Assembly (NCBI GenBank): GCA_903901345.1 | Contig: CAIUQQ010000052.1 | Span: forward strand, 1-33,011 | DNA: 33,011 bases | Direction: 5' to 3' | DNA from: an uncultured Bacteroidota bacterium | GTDB lineage: Bacteria > Bacteroidota > Bacteroidia > UKL13-3 | Shown: piece by piece, positions 6,857 through 16,371 of the stretch | Layout of the letters: each line of letters starts with the position of its first letter | Numbering within the stretch: position 1 is the stretch's first letter | Position numbers and translations under genes: made by a program | The notes under the pieces: model-generated | Told to the model about the DNA's origin: nothing | What the model saw: only the letters and a program-made list of their open reading frames with translations | Databases searched by the model: none

Positions 6857-8263
6857 TTATTGCATTAACGAGTTTATATAATCATACAATACGCTTGCAA
6901 AGCCAGTGAATATAACGCCTGCCATGCAAATGTATAATGCTATTTTTGAATATAAATTGCTTTCAATTTTTTCAATTGGTGTTTCGTTTTCATCTACAAA
7001 AATGGCTTTTACCACACGTAAATAATAGTACAGTGAAACCACCATATTTAAAACCGCAATGATGATTAGCACATAATTTCCTTTACTAGCTCCGGCAGTT
7101 ACCAAAAACATTTTTCCAAAGAAACCTGATGTAGGAGGAATTCCAGCCAATGAAAATAAAGCAATGGTAATAATCCAACTCAATGTTTTATTATTTTTAT
7201 AAAAACCTTTAAAGTTGCTGATGTTTTCTTTTTCAGTTTGCGCAGCTACCAAAGCTATAACTCCAAATGCACCCAAATTAGAGAAGATATAAACGATTAA
7301 AAAGTAAACGCTGGCACTTACTCCCATAGTATTTCCCGATGAGATGCCTAATAGAATAAATCCAACTTGAGAGATAGATGAAAATGCTAAAAAACGTTTG
7401 ATATTATTTTGTCTAATGGCAAAAAGATTTCCAATAGTAATGGTAAGTACAATGGTTAAAAACAACATATTGTACCAAACAGTTGGTACGTTTTCAAACA
7501 ATGGATTCAATATGGAGATGAATACAAAAACCATGGCTGCTTTTGAAATTACCGATAAGTAAGCAGTAACTGGAACGGGCGCACCTTCATATACATCGGC
7601 TGTCCATAAATGAAATGGAACAGCTGAAAGTTTAAATGCAAAGCCAGTAAACACAAATATTAACGCTAAAATTTGTAAAGGATTATTGGTAATTAAAGCT
7701 GGTAATTCTGCAAAATTTAAAGTACCTGTTGTTCCATAAACCAATGAAATTCCAAACAACATAATACAAGAAGCAAAAGCCGATGAAAGTATCATTTTTA
7801 CTGCTGCTTCCGATGATTTTATTTTTTCTAAATCAAAGTTTACAATGGCTGCTAATGGAATGGAAGCCAATTCTAATCCTAGGAAAAACATCAAGAAATT
7901 TCCGCTCGAAACCATGAAAAACATACCCAATAAAGTAGTCAACATCAGTATATAAAATTCTATTACATGCTTGTGGTTTTTAAGCCATTCATAAGCTTGT
8001 AACGAAATAATTAAAGTTCCAAAATTGAGGATATTTTTTTCTAAAGCAATTAAACCATTGGTATGGTACATGTCGCTAAATAAAGTTCCTGTAGCATTGC
8101 CAATAAAGCCTAACAAAAAGTTGATTAGCAATAAAAAATTAGCCAAGTGAATGATTGAACTATTTTTGTTCATTCCATCCGAAACCTTTATAATTAGTAG
8201 TATAAAGATGATGAACGTTAAGCTCAGTTCGGGTTTTAATAATATGAAAAAGTCTGTATTCAT
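6857..8263 (-). CDS. nuoN: NADH-quinone oxidoreductase (complex I) subunit N
   Basis: NuoN is one of three antiporter-like proton-pumping membrane subunits of complex I. From MNTDFFILL the product is 468 aa with about 14 hydrophobic segments. The pumping residues are visible: Glu131 in FFLGLELASIP (TM5) and Lys211 in GFAFKLSAVPFHLW (TM7), followed by the typical TADVYEGAPVPVTAYLS. I chose the ATG at 8263, one base after the nuoM stop; an in-frame ATG at 8290 would add nine residues and overlap nuoM by 26 bp. It is the last gene of the nuo operon. Confidence 0.95.
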   Translation of the reverse strand: MNTDFFILLKPELSLTFIIFILLIIKVSDGMNKNSSIIHLANFLLLINFLLGFIGNATGTLFSDMYHTNGLIALEKNILNFGTLIISLQAYEWLKNHKHVIEFYILMLTTLLGMFFMVSSGNFLMFFLGLELASIPLAAIVNFDLEKIKSSEAAVKMILSSAFASCIMLFGISLVYGTTGTLNFAELPALITNNPLQILALIFVFTGFAFKLSAVPFHLWTADVYEGAPVPVTAYLSVISKAAMVFVFISILNPLFENVPTVWYNMLFLTIVLTITIGNLFAIRQNNIKRFLAFSSISQVGFILLGISSGNTMGVSASVYFLIVYIFSNLGAFGVIALVAAQTEKENISNFKGFYKNNKTLSWIITIALFSLAGIPPTSGFFGKMFLVTAGASKGNYVLIIIAVLNMVVSLYYYLRVVKAIFVDENETPIEKIESNLYSKIALYICMAGVIFTGFASVLYDYINSLMQ

Positions 8264-8264
8264 T

Positions 8265-9773
8265 TTAATTACCAATTGCTCCTCTCGCAATGTTTTCCAT
8301 GATTATTTGTGTATCGGGTGAAATGATATTGATTAACCAAAATGGTGCTAATCCAATAGAAAGAATGGCAAATATTAACAATACCGAAGCCATTTTTTCG
8401 TTCCAAGTTGCATCTTTTAAATGATTGAAATGTTCATTTTTAATTGGTCCCATAATGGCACTTCCAGCAGCCCTTAAAATATAAACTGCGGTTACCACAA
8501 TAGATGCCGCGGCAAGAATAGTAGCTATTCTGTGAAAAGCATCGGGTTGCTGCCAAGCACCAACAAACACTACCATTTCCGATACAAATCCACTAAAGCC
8601 AGGTAAGCCTAATGAACATAAACCGGCAATGATAAATACCGAAGAAAGGAATGGAATTGTTTTCAATAATCCGCCTAATTCTTTTATTTGTCGGGTATGT
8701 GTTCGTTCGTAAATCATGCCAATAGCACCAAAGAAAAGGGCTGTCATTAAACCATGAGAAACCATTTGCATTACTGCACCAATTAATGCGGTTTTGGTTA
8801 ACATGCCAATTCCTAATAATATAAATCCGCAATGACTTACCGATGAATAAGCATTGATATACTTCAAATCTTTTTGCATTAAAGTTGCAAAAGCACCATA
8901 AATAATGGCAATGGTTGCTAATAAAACTATGATCCAAGAATAGTGTTGCGCAGCTTCTGGCATTAAATAAGTAGCTACTCTTAAACATCCGTAACCGCCT
9001 AATTTCATAGATATTCCAGCTAAAAACATAGAAGCCGCAGTGGGTGCCGATGAATGTCCGTCAGGAACCCAAGTATGAAATGGAAATAATGCAGTAAATA
9101 CTCCAAACCCAATAAATAAGAATGGAAAAATAAACAATTGTGTTTCGTAAGGAATTTGTTGATGTGCAATTTTCAGTAAATCCCAAGTATGTACGCCACC
9201 ACCTATATCGGTATTGAAATAAGTAGCCAATAAACCAATTAAAACCAAAGCAGAACCACCCATTAACATCAACGCTAACTTCATGGCACTGTATTCTTTT
9301 TTGCCACTGCCCCAAATGGCTATCAATAAAAATTTAGGAATTACCGCTAATTCTAGGAAGAAAAACATGGTAAATAAATCCAATGAAATGAAGAAACCAT
9401 AAGCCCCAACACTTAATAATAACAGTAAAAAGAAAAACTCTTTGGTTAAGGTTTCAATTTTCCAAGAAATTAAAATACCGCAAGTAACTACAAAAGCGGT
9501 TAGCATAATCATGATTACAGAAATGCCATCTACGCCCACATAATATTCAATGTTCATGGCACTGTACCAACTGTATCGTGCTTCAAAAAGCATTTGTGCA
9601 GTATTGCCCGCTGAACGTTCGCCATAGTATGAATACATGAGCAATGAAGCAATGGTTAATTGAAGCAATGAACCAATTAAAGCGGTCCATTTTATCTGCG
9701 TTACGTTACGGCAAAACAATATTGCCAACGTAGTGAGCAGCGGAAAAATTACTAATATTGATAAATTCGTCAT
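8265..9773 (-). CDS. nuoM: NADH-quinone oxidoreductase subunit M
   Basis: A 502-aa polytopic membrane protein of the antiporter-like family that forms one of complex I's proton channels. Glu141 in FFFLELAVIPKFLL matches the essential TM5 glutamate, and the segment PFHTWVPDGHSSAPTAASMF (231-250) is the TM7/8 signature, with Lys257 in the following helix. At the place of the TM7 lysine (E. coli NuoM Lys234, in FAVKMPVVPLHGW) this protein has Phe226 (FGVFTALFPFHTW), an ungapped alignment by eye. NuoL and NuoN of the same operon keep their lysines. The gene follows nuoL after 11 bp. Confidence 0.95.
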   Translation of the reverse strand: MTNLSILVIFPLLTTLAILFCRNVTQIKWTALIGSLLQLTIASLLMYSYYGERSAGNTAQMLFEARYSWYSAMNIEYYVGVDGISVIMIMLTAFVVTCGILISWKIETLTKEFFFLLLLLSVGAYGFFISLDLFTMFFFLELAVIPKFLLIAIWGSGKKEYSAMKLALMLMGGSALVLIGLLATYFNTDIGGGVHTWDLLKIAHQQIPYETQLFIFPFLFIGFGVFTALFPFHTWVPDGHSSAPTAASMFLAGISMKLGGYGCLRVATYLMPEAAQHYSWIIVLLATIAIIYGAFATLMQKDLKYINAYSSVSHCGFILLGIGMLTKTALIGAVMQMVSHGLMTALFFGAIGMIYERTHTRQIKELGGLLKTIPFLSSVFIIAGLCSLGLPGFSGFVSEMVVFVGAWQQPDAFHRIATILAAASIVVTAVYILRAAGSAIMGPIKNEHFNHLKDATWNEKMASVLLIFAILSIGLAPFWLINIISPDTQIIMENIARGAIGN

Positions 9774-9784
9774 TCCTTAATTTT

Positions 9785-11713
9785 TTAGTTCCATAAATAA
9801 ATAAACAACAACATAAACCCTAGCACTCCAACAAAAAAGTAACTTGCATATTGTTGCAATTTCCCTGACTGTAAACCTTTAATATTATCTGAAATTTGTG
9901 CTGTTGTATCAGCAAACAAATTCATTAAACCATCTACAATATTTTTGTCAATCCAAGCTGCGGGTTTCCCTATTAAATTGAAAATAACTTTTTGGGTAAT
10001 GAACATATACAATTCATCCATATAGAATTTTTTGTGTGCTGCTGTATATAATCCACCTAAAGAAGTGGCAATGGTTTGTGGTTTACTATTTTCAGATTTG
10101 TATAAACTACTTGCCAATAAAATTCCTCCAATAGCTAACAAAACAGGAGTTAATGAAAACAAATAATCAATATGAGTTTCTAAAGCTAAACCATCGGAAG
10201 TTACCAAAGATGCAATTGGGAAAAAGCCTGCAAAAACTGCCAAAACTGCCAAAATAATCAAAGGTATTTTCATACTTAAAGTTCCTTCTCCATGTCCGTT
10301 TTCATGCACATGACTTTCTTTGCTCCAGAAAATAGAGAAGTATAACCTGAACATATAAAATGCTGTTAAACCTGAAGTAAATAATGCTACAAAAAACACC
10401 ATTTTATTGGAGTGAAATGCTGCTAATAAAATTTCTTCTTTACTGAAAAATCCAGCAAATGGAGGAATTCCTGCAATGGCTAAGCAAGCAATTAAAAAAG
10501 TAATATGTGTAATTGGCATGAGTTTCCTTAAACCACCCATGTCTTTCATTTCATTGCTATGCACCAAATGAATAACTGCTCCAGCACCTAAAAATAACAA
10601 CGATTTAAAGAATGCGTGAGTAAACAAATGAAACATTGAAGCCATATAGCCTAATCCACCTTCGCCACCATGTTTGGCAACGCCTAACGAGAACATCATG
10701 TAACCAATTTGCGACATGGTAGAATAAGCCAAAACTCTTTTTATATCGGTTTGTGTGCAAGCAATAATGGCTGCAAACAATGCTGAAAATGCACCCACAT
10801 AAGTTACCACAGTTAAAGCAGCTGCATCAAAAGCAAAAATGGGGAATAAACGTGCTACTAAAAATACACCTGCAACTACCATGGTTGCCGCATGAATTAA
10901 AGCGGAAACAGGAGTTGGACCTTCCATGGCATCAGGTAACCAAATATGAAATGGAAACATGGCCGATTTACCAGCACCACCTAAAAATACCAAAACCAAT
11001 CCCCAAGTTAATGCGCTAATTCCAATAAATGAAGCACCGGCAGCATTAACAAAATAAGGTGAAGAAGCATCGGTTAAGCGAGCTATCAATGTTCCAAAAT
11101 CTAAAGTTTCGGCACTGTAAGCTAAAATCAAAATGCCAATTAAAAAACCTAAATCGGCAAAACGGGTAACGATGAATGCTTTTTTAGAAGCAGCCACGGC
11201 TGATGGTTTGTCGAAATAATAACCAATGAGTAAGAATGAAGAAACGCCCACCAATTCCCAAAACATGTAAATTTGGAAAATATTTGACGATAAAACCAAA
11301 CCAAGCATGGAGAAAGTAAACAAGGAAAGAAATGCATAATAAGTAGCAAAACGTTCTTCGCCTTTCATGTATCCCAAACTAAAAATATGAACCATGAGTG
11401 AAACAAAAGTTACCACCACAATCATCATCATAGAAATAGGATCAAGCATGATTCCCATGTCGATAGAAACAGAAGGCGTAAACTGTAGCCATGTATATTT
11501 TAAAGCAATAATGGGTTGGTAAATGCCATTTATTTTACCCGAAATAAAGAAATATTGGTAAGCAGTTACCAACGAAATTATGGTAGAAATGAGCAAGGAA
11601 ATTGTTCCTATAATTCCAGAAAATGCGCTTAAATATTTTCTGCCAAATAAACCTAAAACAACAAAGGTTGCTAAAGGTATAAGTGGAATTAATGCGATAG
11701 TATAGTTCGACAT
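9785..11713 (-). CDS. nuoL: NADH-quinone oxidoreductase subunit L
   Basis: The largest and most distal antiporter-like subunit of complex I, 642 aa, with the long C-terminal extension that includes the lateral amphipathic helix typical of NuoL. Glu153 in MFWELVGVSSFLLIG and Lys249 in GGAGKSAMFPFHIWLPDAME are the conserved charged residues of the proton path. A hydrophilic His/Glu-containing loop (KESHVHENGHGEG, around 465) lies near the C-terminal third. It follows nuoK after 8 bp and precedes nuoM, the usual gene order. Confidence 0.96.
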   Translation of the reverse strand: MSNYTIALIPLIPLATFVVLGLFGRKYLSAFSGIIGTISLLISTIISLVTAYQYFFISGKINGIYQPIIALKYTWLQFTPSVSIDMGIMLDPISMMMIVVVTFVSLMVHIFSLGYMKGEERFATYYAFLSLFTFSMLGLVLSSNIFQIYMFWELVGVSSFLLIGYYFDKPSAVAASKKAFIVTRFADLGFLIGILILAYSAETLDFGTLIARLTDASSPYFVNAAGASFIGISALTWGLVLVFLGGAGKSAMFPFHIWLPDAMEGPTPVSALIHAATMVVAGVFLVARLFPIFAFDAAALTVVTYVGAFSALFAAIIACTQTDIKRVLAYSTMSQIGYMMFSLGVAKHGGEGGLGYMASMFHLFTHAFFKSLLFLGAGAVIHLVHSNEMKDMGGLRKLMPITHITFLIACLAIAGIPPFAGFFSKEEILLAAFHSNKMVFFVALFTSGLTAFYMFRLYFSIFWSKESHVHENGHGEGTLSMKIPLIILAVLAVFAGFFPIASLVTSDGLALETHIDYLFSLTPVLLAIGGILLASSLYKSENSKPQTIATSLGGLYTAAHKKFYMDELYMFITQKVIFNLIGKPAAWIDKNIVDGLMNLFADTTAQISDNIKGLQSGKLQQYASYFFVGVLGFMLLFIYLWN

Positions 11714-11721
11714 ATCTTTAG

Positions 11722-12036
11722 TTAAAACTTCATCAAATCAGCATCGTTCACATCTATTGATTTGCTGCTACGATACAAGTGAATAATTATGGCAATGGCC
11801 ACTGCAGCTTCAGCAGCAGCAATGGTGATAATAAAAATGGTAAAGAAAGTTCCATCTAATTTACCCGCATGTAAAAATTTGTTGAAAGCAACAAAATTGA
11901 TATTTACACTGTTCAAAATAAGTTCTATGGACATTAACATAGTAACCATGTTTCTGCGAGTTAGGAAACCATAAACGCCTATAAAAAATAAAATGGCGCT
12001 TAAAAATAAAATATGAGTTAAACCAATTTCGTTCAT
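11722..12036 (-). CDS. nuoK: NADH-quinone oxidoreductase subunit K
   Basis: A 104-aa membrane protein with three hydrophobic helices, the usual NuoK size. Glu38 in MLMSIELILNSVNINFVAF and Glu76 in TIAAAEAAVAIAIIIHLYR are the two buried glutamates of the central proton relay. The start overlaps the nuoJ stop by 4 bp, pointing to translational coupling. Confidence 0.96.
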   Translation of the reverse strand: MNEIGLTHILFLSAILFFIGVYGFLTRRNMVTMLMSIELILNSVNINFVAFNKFLHAGKLDGTFFTIFIITIAAAEAAVAIAIIIHLYRSSKSIDVNDADLMKF

Positions 12037-12548
12037 GCTTCTGTTTTTGGTTTTAAGGCAATTACAATTGATCCAATTAAGGCGGCAAGCAATAACATAC
12101 TCACTACTTCAAAAGGTAAAATAAATCCGTGTTCGGTGGTACTTAACATTTGTCGTCCAATGTTTTTAACTGTTGGTTCTATAGCAGTGTTTGTAGAGGC
12201 AACAAATGAGTAATTATTGATTAATGAAATAACAAAGGCACAAGCAAAAACGACTGCCAAAGCTGATACTATTATCGACATTAATTTAGGTTTCTCCATG
12301 TCTTTTCCCGATGCGTGGGTTAAAAATATGGAGAATATGATGAGTACTACGATTCCACCAATGTAAACTACTATTTGCACAGCAGCTATAAATTCATAGT
12401 TCAAGTAAAAATATAATCCAGCAATTCCCATTAATGAAAATAGCAAATAAATAGCCGAACGGAATATTTTTTTGGCAGTAACTGCCAAAATTCCTCCACC
12501 TATTATTACGGCTGCTAAAATGTAAAATATGACTATCGATGCACTCAT
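12033..12548 (-). CDS. nuoJ: NADH-quinone oxidoreductase subunit J
   Basis: A 171-aa protein with five predicted membrane helices. The conserved third-helix region, EFIAAVQIVVYIGGIVVLIIF (split here as EFIAAVQIVVYIGG then IVVLIIF), is the flexible segment that links quinone chemistry to the proton path. It is separated from nuoI by 60 bp, one of only two real gaps in the operon. Confidence 0.94.
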   Translation of the reverse strand: MSASIVIFYILAAVIIGGGILAVTAKKIFRSAIYLLFSLMGIAGLYFYLNYEFIAAVQIVVYIGGIVVLIIFSIFLTHASGKDMEKPKLMSIIVSALAVVFACAFVISLINNYSFVASTNTAIEPTVKNIGRQMLSTTEHGFILPFEVVSMLLLAALIGSIVIALKPKTEA

Positions 12549-12608
12549 TTTATATTGTTTTTTTATTAAATTTTTAAATCAAAAATCCTAATTCACAAAT
12601 CAAAAATT
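12549..12608. other. AT-rich gap between nuoI and nuoJ with short imperfect repeats
   Basis: The 60-bp stretch contains two imperfect copies of atcaaaaat with attcacaaat between them. No hairpin, promoter or open frame is convincing. Similar AT-only filler is common between genes in this phylum. Confidence 0.4.
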
Positions 12609-13085
12609 CTACTCTACTCCTTGCATTAATTTAGAATCTGGCATATTCAAAATTTTCTTCAATTGTTTTTTATCGTAAACACTGTGTTCAAAATTTTGCG
12701 CCATTACAATTGCGTCAGATGGGCAAGCCACCACACATAAATTGCACATGGTGCATAAATCTAAATGATAAACAAAGGCATCAATTCTCTTTTTCTTTTT
12801 ACCATCTTCTAAAATTTCTTGCTTGGTAATAATTTTTATTGTTCCGTTCGGGCAAGCTATTTCGCAAGCCTGACAGCCAGTGCAACGGTGTTCATTATTA
12901 TCATCATGAGGCATTACTACTTCGCCTCTAAAACGATCGAACATTTTTAAAGTTGCTCTATTATCAGGATATTCTTCTGTTTTAATTTCATCGAGATGGG
13001 TAAAATAATATCCAGTCACTCTCATCCCTACCAGTAAGGATTTAACCGATTTGTATATTGTACCGAAATATTCTTTTAAAAACAT
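12609..13085 (-). CDS. nuoI: NADH-quinone oxidoreductase subunit I (two 4Fe-4S ferredoxin-like)
   Basis: A 158-aa protein carrying clusters N6a and N6b that pass electrons to NuoB. Both CxxCxxCxxxCP motifs are intact: Cys68, 71, 74, 78 (CTGCQACEIACP) and Cys111, 114, 117, 121 (CTMCNLCVVACP). An N-terminal amphipathic stretch (GTIYKSVKSLLVGMRVTGYY) probably lies on the membrane surface. Because nuoEFG are not in this operon, NuoI is the outermost iron-sulfur subunit encoded here and could be the docking site for another electron donor such as ferredoxin; that is inference. Confidence 0.96.
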   Translation of the reverse strand: MFLKEYFGTIYKSVKSLLVGMRVTGYYFTHLDEIKTEEYPDNRATLKMFDRFRGEVVMPHDDNNEHRCTGCQACEIACPNGTIKIITKQEILEDGKKKKRIDAFVYHLDLCTMCNLCVVACPSDAIVMAQNFEHSVYDKKQLKKILNMPDSKLMQGVE

Positions 13086-13143
13086 CTTCTTTAGTTGTTA
13101 GTTGTCTGTTGATAGTTGTTCGTTTTTGTTAATATTTTTATTC
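13086..13143. other. Gap between nuoH and nuoI with gttagttgt-type short repeats
   Basis: The 58-bp gap has three imperfect copies of a unit like gttagttgt (tagttgttagttgtctgttgatagttgttcg, split: tagttgttagttgtc / tgttgatagttgttcg). It looks like slippage-prone intergenic filler. No terminator or promoter was recognised. Confidence 0.4.
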
Positions 13144-14238
13144 CTATAAGTGCCAACCCATAATGGCCATCACTGTTATTATTATTACATTTACCATGCT
13201 TATTGGCAATAAATATTTCCATTCTAAAGTGAGCAATTGATCTACGCGCAAACGTGGGAATGTCCATCTAAACCACATAATAATAAATATAATCAAAAAC
13301 GTTTTTGAAAAAAACCAGATAGATGATGGAATAAAATCCATGATGTGGTTAAATCCATCTAATCCACCAATATGAAAAGGCATCCAACCACCTAAAAACA
13401 AAGTAGCTGCAATGGCCGAAACCACAAATAAATTAATGTATTCCGACAATAAAAACATAGCGAATTTCATTCCTGCATATTCCGTATGAAAACCACCAGT
13501 TAACTCTTGATCAGCTTCTGCTAAATCGAATGGTGCACGGTTAATTTCAGCAGTAGATGCAATTACAAAAATTACAAATGAAATCATTACAGGGATATGT
13601 CCTTTTATAATCCACCAACCATTTTCTTGACTTCTAACAATATCGCCTAAACTTAAACTTCCACTTAAAACTACAATAGAAATCAAAGACAATCCAACTG
13701 ATAATTCATAACTTACAATTTGTGCGCCACTTCGCATGGCACCTAGCAATGAATACTTGTTATTACTTGACCAACCAGCCATTAAAATTCCAATTACACC
13801 AAGCGATGAAACAGCCGAAACATAAAGTACACCAATATTAATATCATACAATTGAAAATCTTTTGCAAAAGCAATTGGAGCAATCACCATCATAGAGCCA
13901 ATAACCATAATTACAGGTGCTAAGTTAAATAAAAACTTATCGGCACTATCAGGAGTTAACCCTTCTTTCAATAATAATTTTACGGTATCGGCTACAATTT
14001 GTAAAGAACCTTTAGGCCCAACTCTATTCGGCCCTAATCTTATTTCCATAAATGCTGCAACTCTGCGTTCCATGTATCCTAAAAAGAAACAAAGTATGAC
14101 CAAAAAAGCAATCAGACTTACACCAGTTATTACCATTTCAGTTACATGAAGCAGCATTGGATTTATTATCAAATCTGCAAGCAAATTATGAACATAAGTT
14201 GCAAAAGAAGAAAAGCTATAGGTTAATAAAATTTTCAT
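13144..14238 (-). CDS. nuoH: NADH-quinone oxidoreductase subunit H
   Basis: A 364-aa membrane protein that forms the quinone entry chamber together with NuoB and NuoD. Signature loops are present: EIRLGPNRVGPKGSLQ in the first third, and AEINRAPFDLAEADQELTGG then HTEYAGMKFAMFLLSEY in the centre. The start ATG overlaps the nuoD stop by 4 bp (ATGA), so nothing can be encoded between nuoD and nuoH, the place where nuoE, nuoF and nuoG normally sit. Confidence 0.96.
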   Translation of the reverse strand: MKILLTYSFSSFATYVHNLLADLIINPMLLHVTEMVITGVSLIAFLVILCFFLGYMERRVAAFMEIRLGPNRVGPKGSLQIVADTVKLLLKEGLTPDSADKFLFNLAPVIMVIGSMMVIAPIAFAKDFQLYDINIGVLYVSAVSSLGVIGILMAGWSSNNKYSLLGAMRSGAQIVSYELSVGLSLISIVVLSGSLSLGDIVRSQENGWWIIKGHIPVMISFVIFVIASTAEINRAPFDLAEADQELTGGFHTEYAGMKFAMFLLSEYINLFVVSAIAATLFLGGWMPFHIGGLDGFNHIMDFIPSSIWFFSKTFLIIFIIMWFRWTFPRLRVDQLLTLEWKYLLPISMVNVIIITVMAIMGWHL

Positions 14239-15359
14239 CGGTCAATATCAGGAATTACTAAATCAATGGTTGACATAATCGCAACTAAATCTCCAATTTT
14301 TCCTCCTTTTGCCATTAATGGCAATGCAGAAAGATTTGAAAAACCTGGTGAACGATACTTAATTCTGTATGGACTTGCAGCGCCATCACTTACTATAAAC
14401 ACACCTAATTCGCCTCTTGGAGTTTCTACTCTTTGGTAAAATTCACCTTTAGGAAGCTTGATTACATTTTTTGTTTTTGCTTGAAATTCGCCTTCAGGAA
14501 TATTGTCAATTAATTGTTCAATAATTGAAACCGATTGTTTCATTTCTTGCATTCTAATCATGTACCTTGCATAGCAATCGCCACCGTTATCTAATATCTC
14601 ATCAAACTGAACTTGGTTATATGCTGAATAAGGAATAAGTTTTCTTATATCGCAACTAACACCCGAAGCTCTGGCAGTTGGACCTGTTACACCATAAGAA
14701 ATGGCGTCTTCTTTTGAAAGAAATCCAACTCCTTTTGTTCTATTTTCAAATATTACATTGCCAGTCATAATATTATCGTATTCCTGGAATTTACCTTTTA
14801 TTTGAGACAAAACTTCCTTTGTTCTTTTCTGAAAATTTGGATGAATATCGTACATTACACCACCCGGAACCATAAAGTTTTGAGTCAATCTTGCACCACA
14901 AGTTTCCTCCATAATTTCCATGATAAATTCACGTTCTCTGAATGCATAAAAGAAAGGAGTAACAGCTCCTAGGTCAAGCCCAGTGCAGCCCCACCATAAT
15001 AAGTGTGATTGCAATCTGGTTAATTCTGCTAAAATGGTACGAATATATTTTGCTCTATCAGGTACTTCTAATTGCAAACCTTTTTCCACTGTTAAAGCAC
15101 AAGCTTCGTTGTTAATATGAGCAGCCAAATAATCCATGCGACTGGTAGCAAAAATAAAATTTCTATACGAAAGACTTTCACTCATTTTTTCAATCGAGCG
15201 ATGAATATATCCTAAATGTGGCTGAACTTTTTTAACAGTTTCACCATCTAACCAAACTTTTAAATGAAGCACCCCGTGAGTAGATGGATGCTGAGGTCCC
15301 ATGTTTATTACAAACTCACCTTCTTCTGTTACGTAATCGTCTTCTATCAGGCCTCTCAT
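14235..15359 (-). CDS. nuoD: NADH-quinone oxidoreductase subunit D (49-kDa homologue)
   Basis: A 374-aa soluble subunit of the quinone-binding connecting module, encoded separately from NuoC (they are fused in E. coli). GPQHPSTHGVL (21-31) contains His28, and SRMDYLAA contains Tyr76; these correspond to the quinone-head ligands His and Tyr of Thermus Nqo4. The C-terminus SPGFSNLSALPLMAKGG ... IPDIDR is the canonical end of the family. The start overlaps nuoC by 4 bp. Confidence 0.96.
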   Translation of the reverse strand: MRGLIEDDYVTEEGEFVINMGPQHPSTHGVLHLKVWLDGETVKKVQPHLGYIHRSIEKMSESLSYRNFIFATSRMDYLAAHINNEACALTVEKGLQLEVPDRAKYIRTILAELTRLQSHLLWWGCTGLDLGAVTPFFYAFREREFIMEIMEETCGARLTQNFMVPGGVMYDIHPNFQKRTKEVLSQIKGKFQEYDNIMTGNVIFENRTKGVGFLSKEDAISYGVTGPTARASGVSCDIRKLIPYSAYNQVQFDEILDNGGDCYARYMIRMQEMKQSVSIIEQLIDNIPEGEFQAKTKNVIKLPKGEFYQRVETPRGELGVFIVSDGAASPYRIKYRSPGFSNLSALPLMAKGGKIGDLVAIMSTIDLVIPDIDR

Positions 15360-15811
15360 AATGATATCATGTTTTCGTCAACGTAATCTTTTCTTAAAGG
15401 ATAACCGTTCCAGTCATCGCTTAAAAACAACCTGCGTAAATCGGGATGATTAATAAATTTTATACCAAATAAATCAAAAACTTCACGTTCTAATAATTCG
15501 GCAGTTCGCCAAATATTACAAACAGTTGCTATTTCTGAGTTTTCTCTATTGCTAATTTTAGCTTTTAAAACAATGGTGTGGTTATGTGTTTTTGACAATA
15601 AATGATAAACCATCATTAAATGGTCTTTCCAATCAATGCAGGTTAAACAAAACAAATAATCAAAATCAAATTCGCTATTTGAACGCAGTTCATTTATTAA
15701 AGGATATAACTCTTCCGAAGCAATATTTACATTTAAAAATTCTCCGGTTTCATCATAAACAGCCGATGGTAAAATGGCGCTGATGCTGCTTTTTAGTTCT
15801 TCTATGTTCAT
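15356..15811 (-). CDS. nuoC: NADH-quinone oxidoreductase subunit C (30-kDa homologue)
   Basis: A 151-aa subunit of the peripheral arm. The family hallmark is complete: [20 protein letters not shown] followed by [19 protein letters not shown] (about 108-146). At 151 residues it is a short version without the extended C-terminus seen in some phyla. It overlaps nuoB and nuoD by 4 bp each, indicating translational coupling. Confidence 0.95.
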   Translation of the reverse strand: MNIEELKSSISAILPSAVYDETGEFLNVNIASEELYPLINELRSNSEFDFDYLFCLTCIDWKDHLMMVYHLLSKTHNHTIVLKAKISNRENSEIATVCNIWRTAELLEREVFDLFGIKFINHPDLRRLFLSDDWNGYPLRKDYVDENMISL

Positions 15812-16371
15812 CTAACGTCCTCTATTTTCTTTTTAAAATATTGTTCGTGTTTAATTTTTTCTTGCAATGTTATCATGGAATGCAACAAAGCTTCTGGGCG
15901 AGGCGGGCAACCAGGAATATAAACATCTACAGGAATTACGTGGTCTACCCCTTTAACTACAGAATAAGTATTATAAAAAAAAGGACCACCAGAAATGGTG
16001 CAAGCGCCCATGGCAATTACATATTTTGGTTCTGGCATTTGGTCGTATAAGCGTTTTAAAACCGGAGCCATTTTCATTACAATTGTTCCAGCTACTATTA
16101 TTAAATCGGCTTGTCGTGGAGTAGCACGCGCTACTTCAAATCCAAACCTTGACCAATCATGTTTTGCGCCAGCAGCCGACATCATTTCTATTGCGCAGCA
16201 GCTAGTTCCAAACACTAAAGGCCATAATGAATTAGAACGAGCCCAATTTATTACATCATCTAATTTTGTTACTAATATTCCTCCATCTGCGGTTTCGTGA
16301 ACTTGTCCAGGAAACGTCATTGGACCTTCCATACTTTTATTTATTTCCATTCCAAAGCTCCTTTTTTCCAC
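15808..16371 (-). CDS. nuoB: NADH-quinone oxidoreductase subunit B (PSST homologue, cluster N2)
   Basis: A 187-aa protein that holds the terminal 4Fe-4S cluster N2, which reduces quinone. All four ligands are visible: tandem Cys58-Cys59 (GTSCCAIEM), Cys124 (MGACTISGG) and Cys155 (PGCPPRPE). The listed start gives a 31-bp overlap with nuoA; a second in-frame ATG at 16350 (MEINKSMEG) would reduce it to 10 bp and is equally plausible. Confidence 0.95.
   Translation of the reverse strand: MEKRSFGMEINKSMEGPMTFPGQVHETADGGILVTKLDDVINWARSNSLWPLVFGTSCCAIEMMSAAGAKHDWSRFGFEVARATPRQADLIIVAGTIVMKMAPVLKRLYDQMPEPKYVIAMGACTISGGPFFYNTYSVVKGVDHVIPVDVYIPGCPPRPEALLHSMITLQEKIKHEQYFKKKIEDVR

Noticed and set aside
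8261-8290. nuoN start at 8290
   Set aside because: It would overlap nuoM by 26 bp and add a charged stretch before the first helix; the ATG at 8263 lies one base after the nuoM stop. Not fully excluded.
8593-8988. 131-codon frame on the minus strand inside nuoM
   Set aside because: It overlaps the well-supported nuoM frame in another phase and shows no coherent domain; a shadow frame.
14235-14238. Possible degraded nuoEFG between nuoD and nuoH
   Set aside because: The two genes overlap by 4 bp, so no remnant can exist there; absence is clean rather than due to decay.
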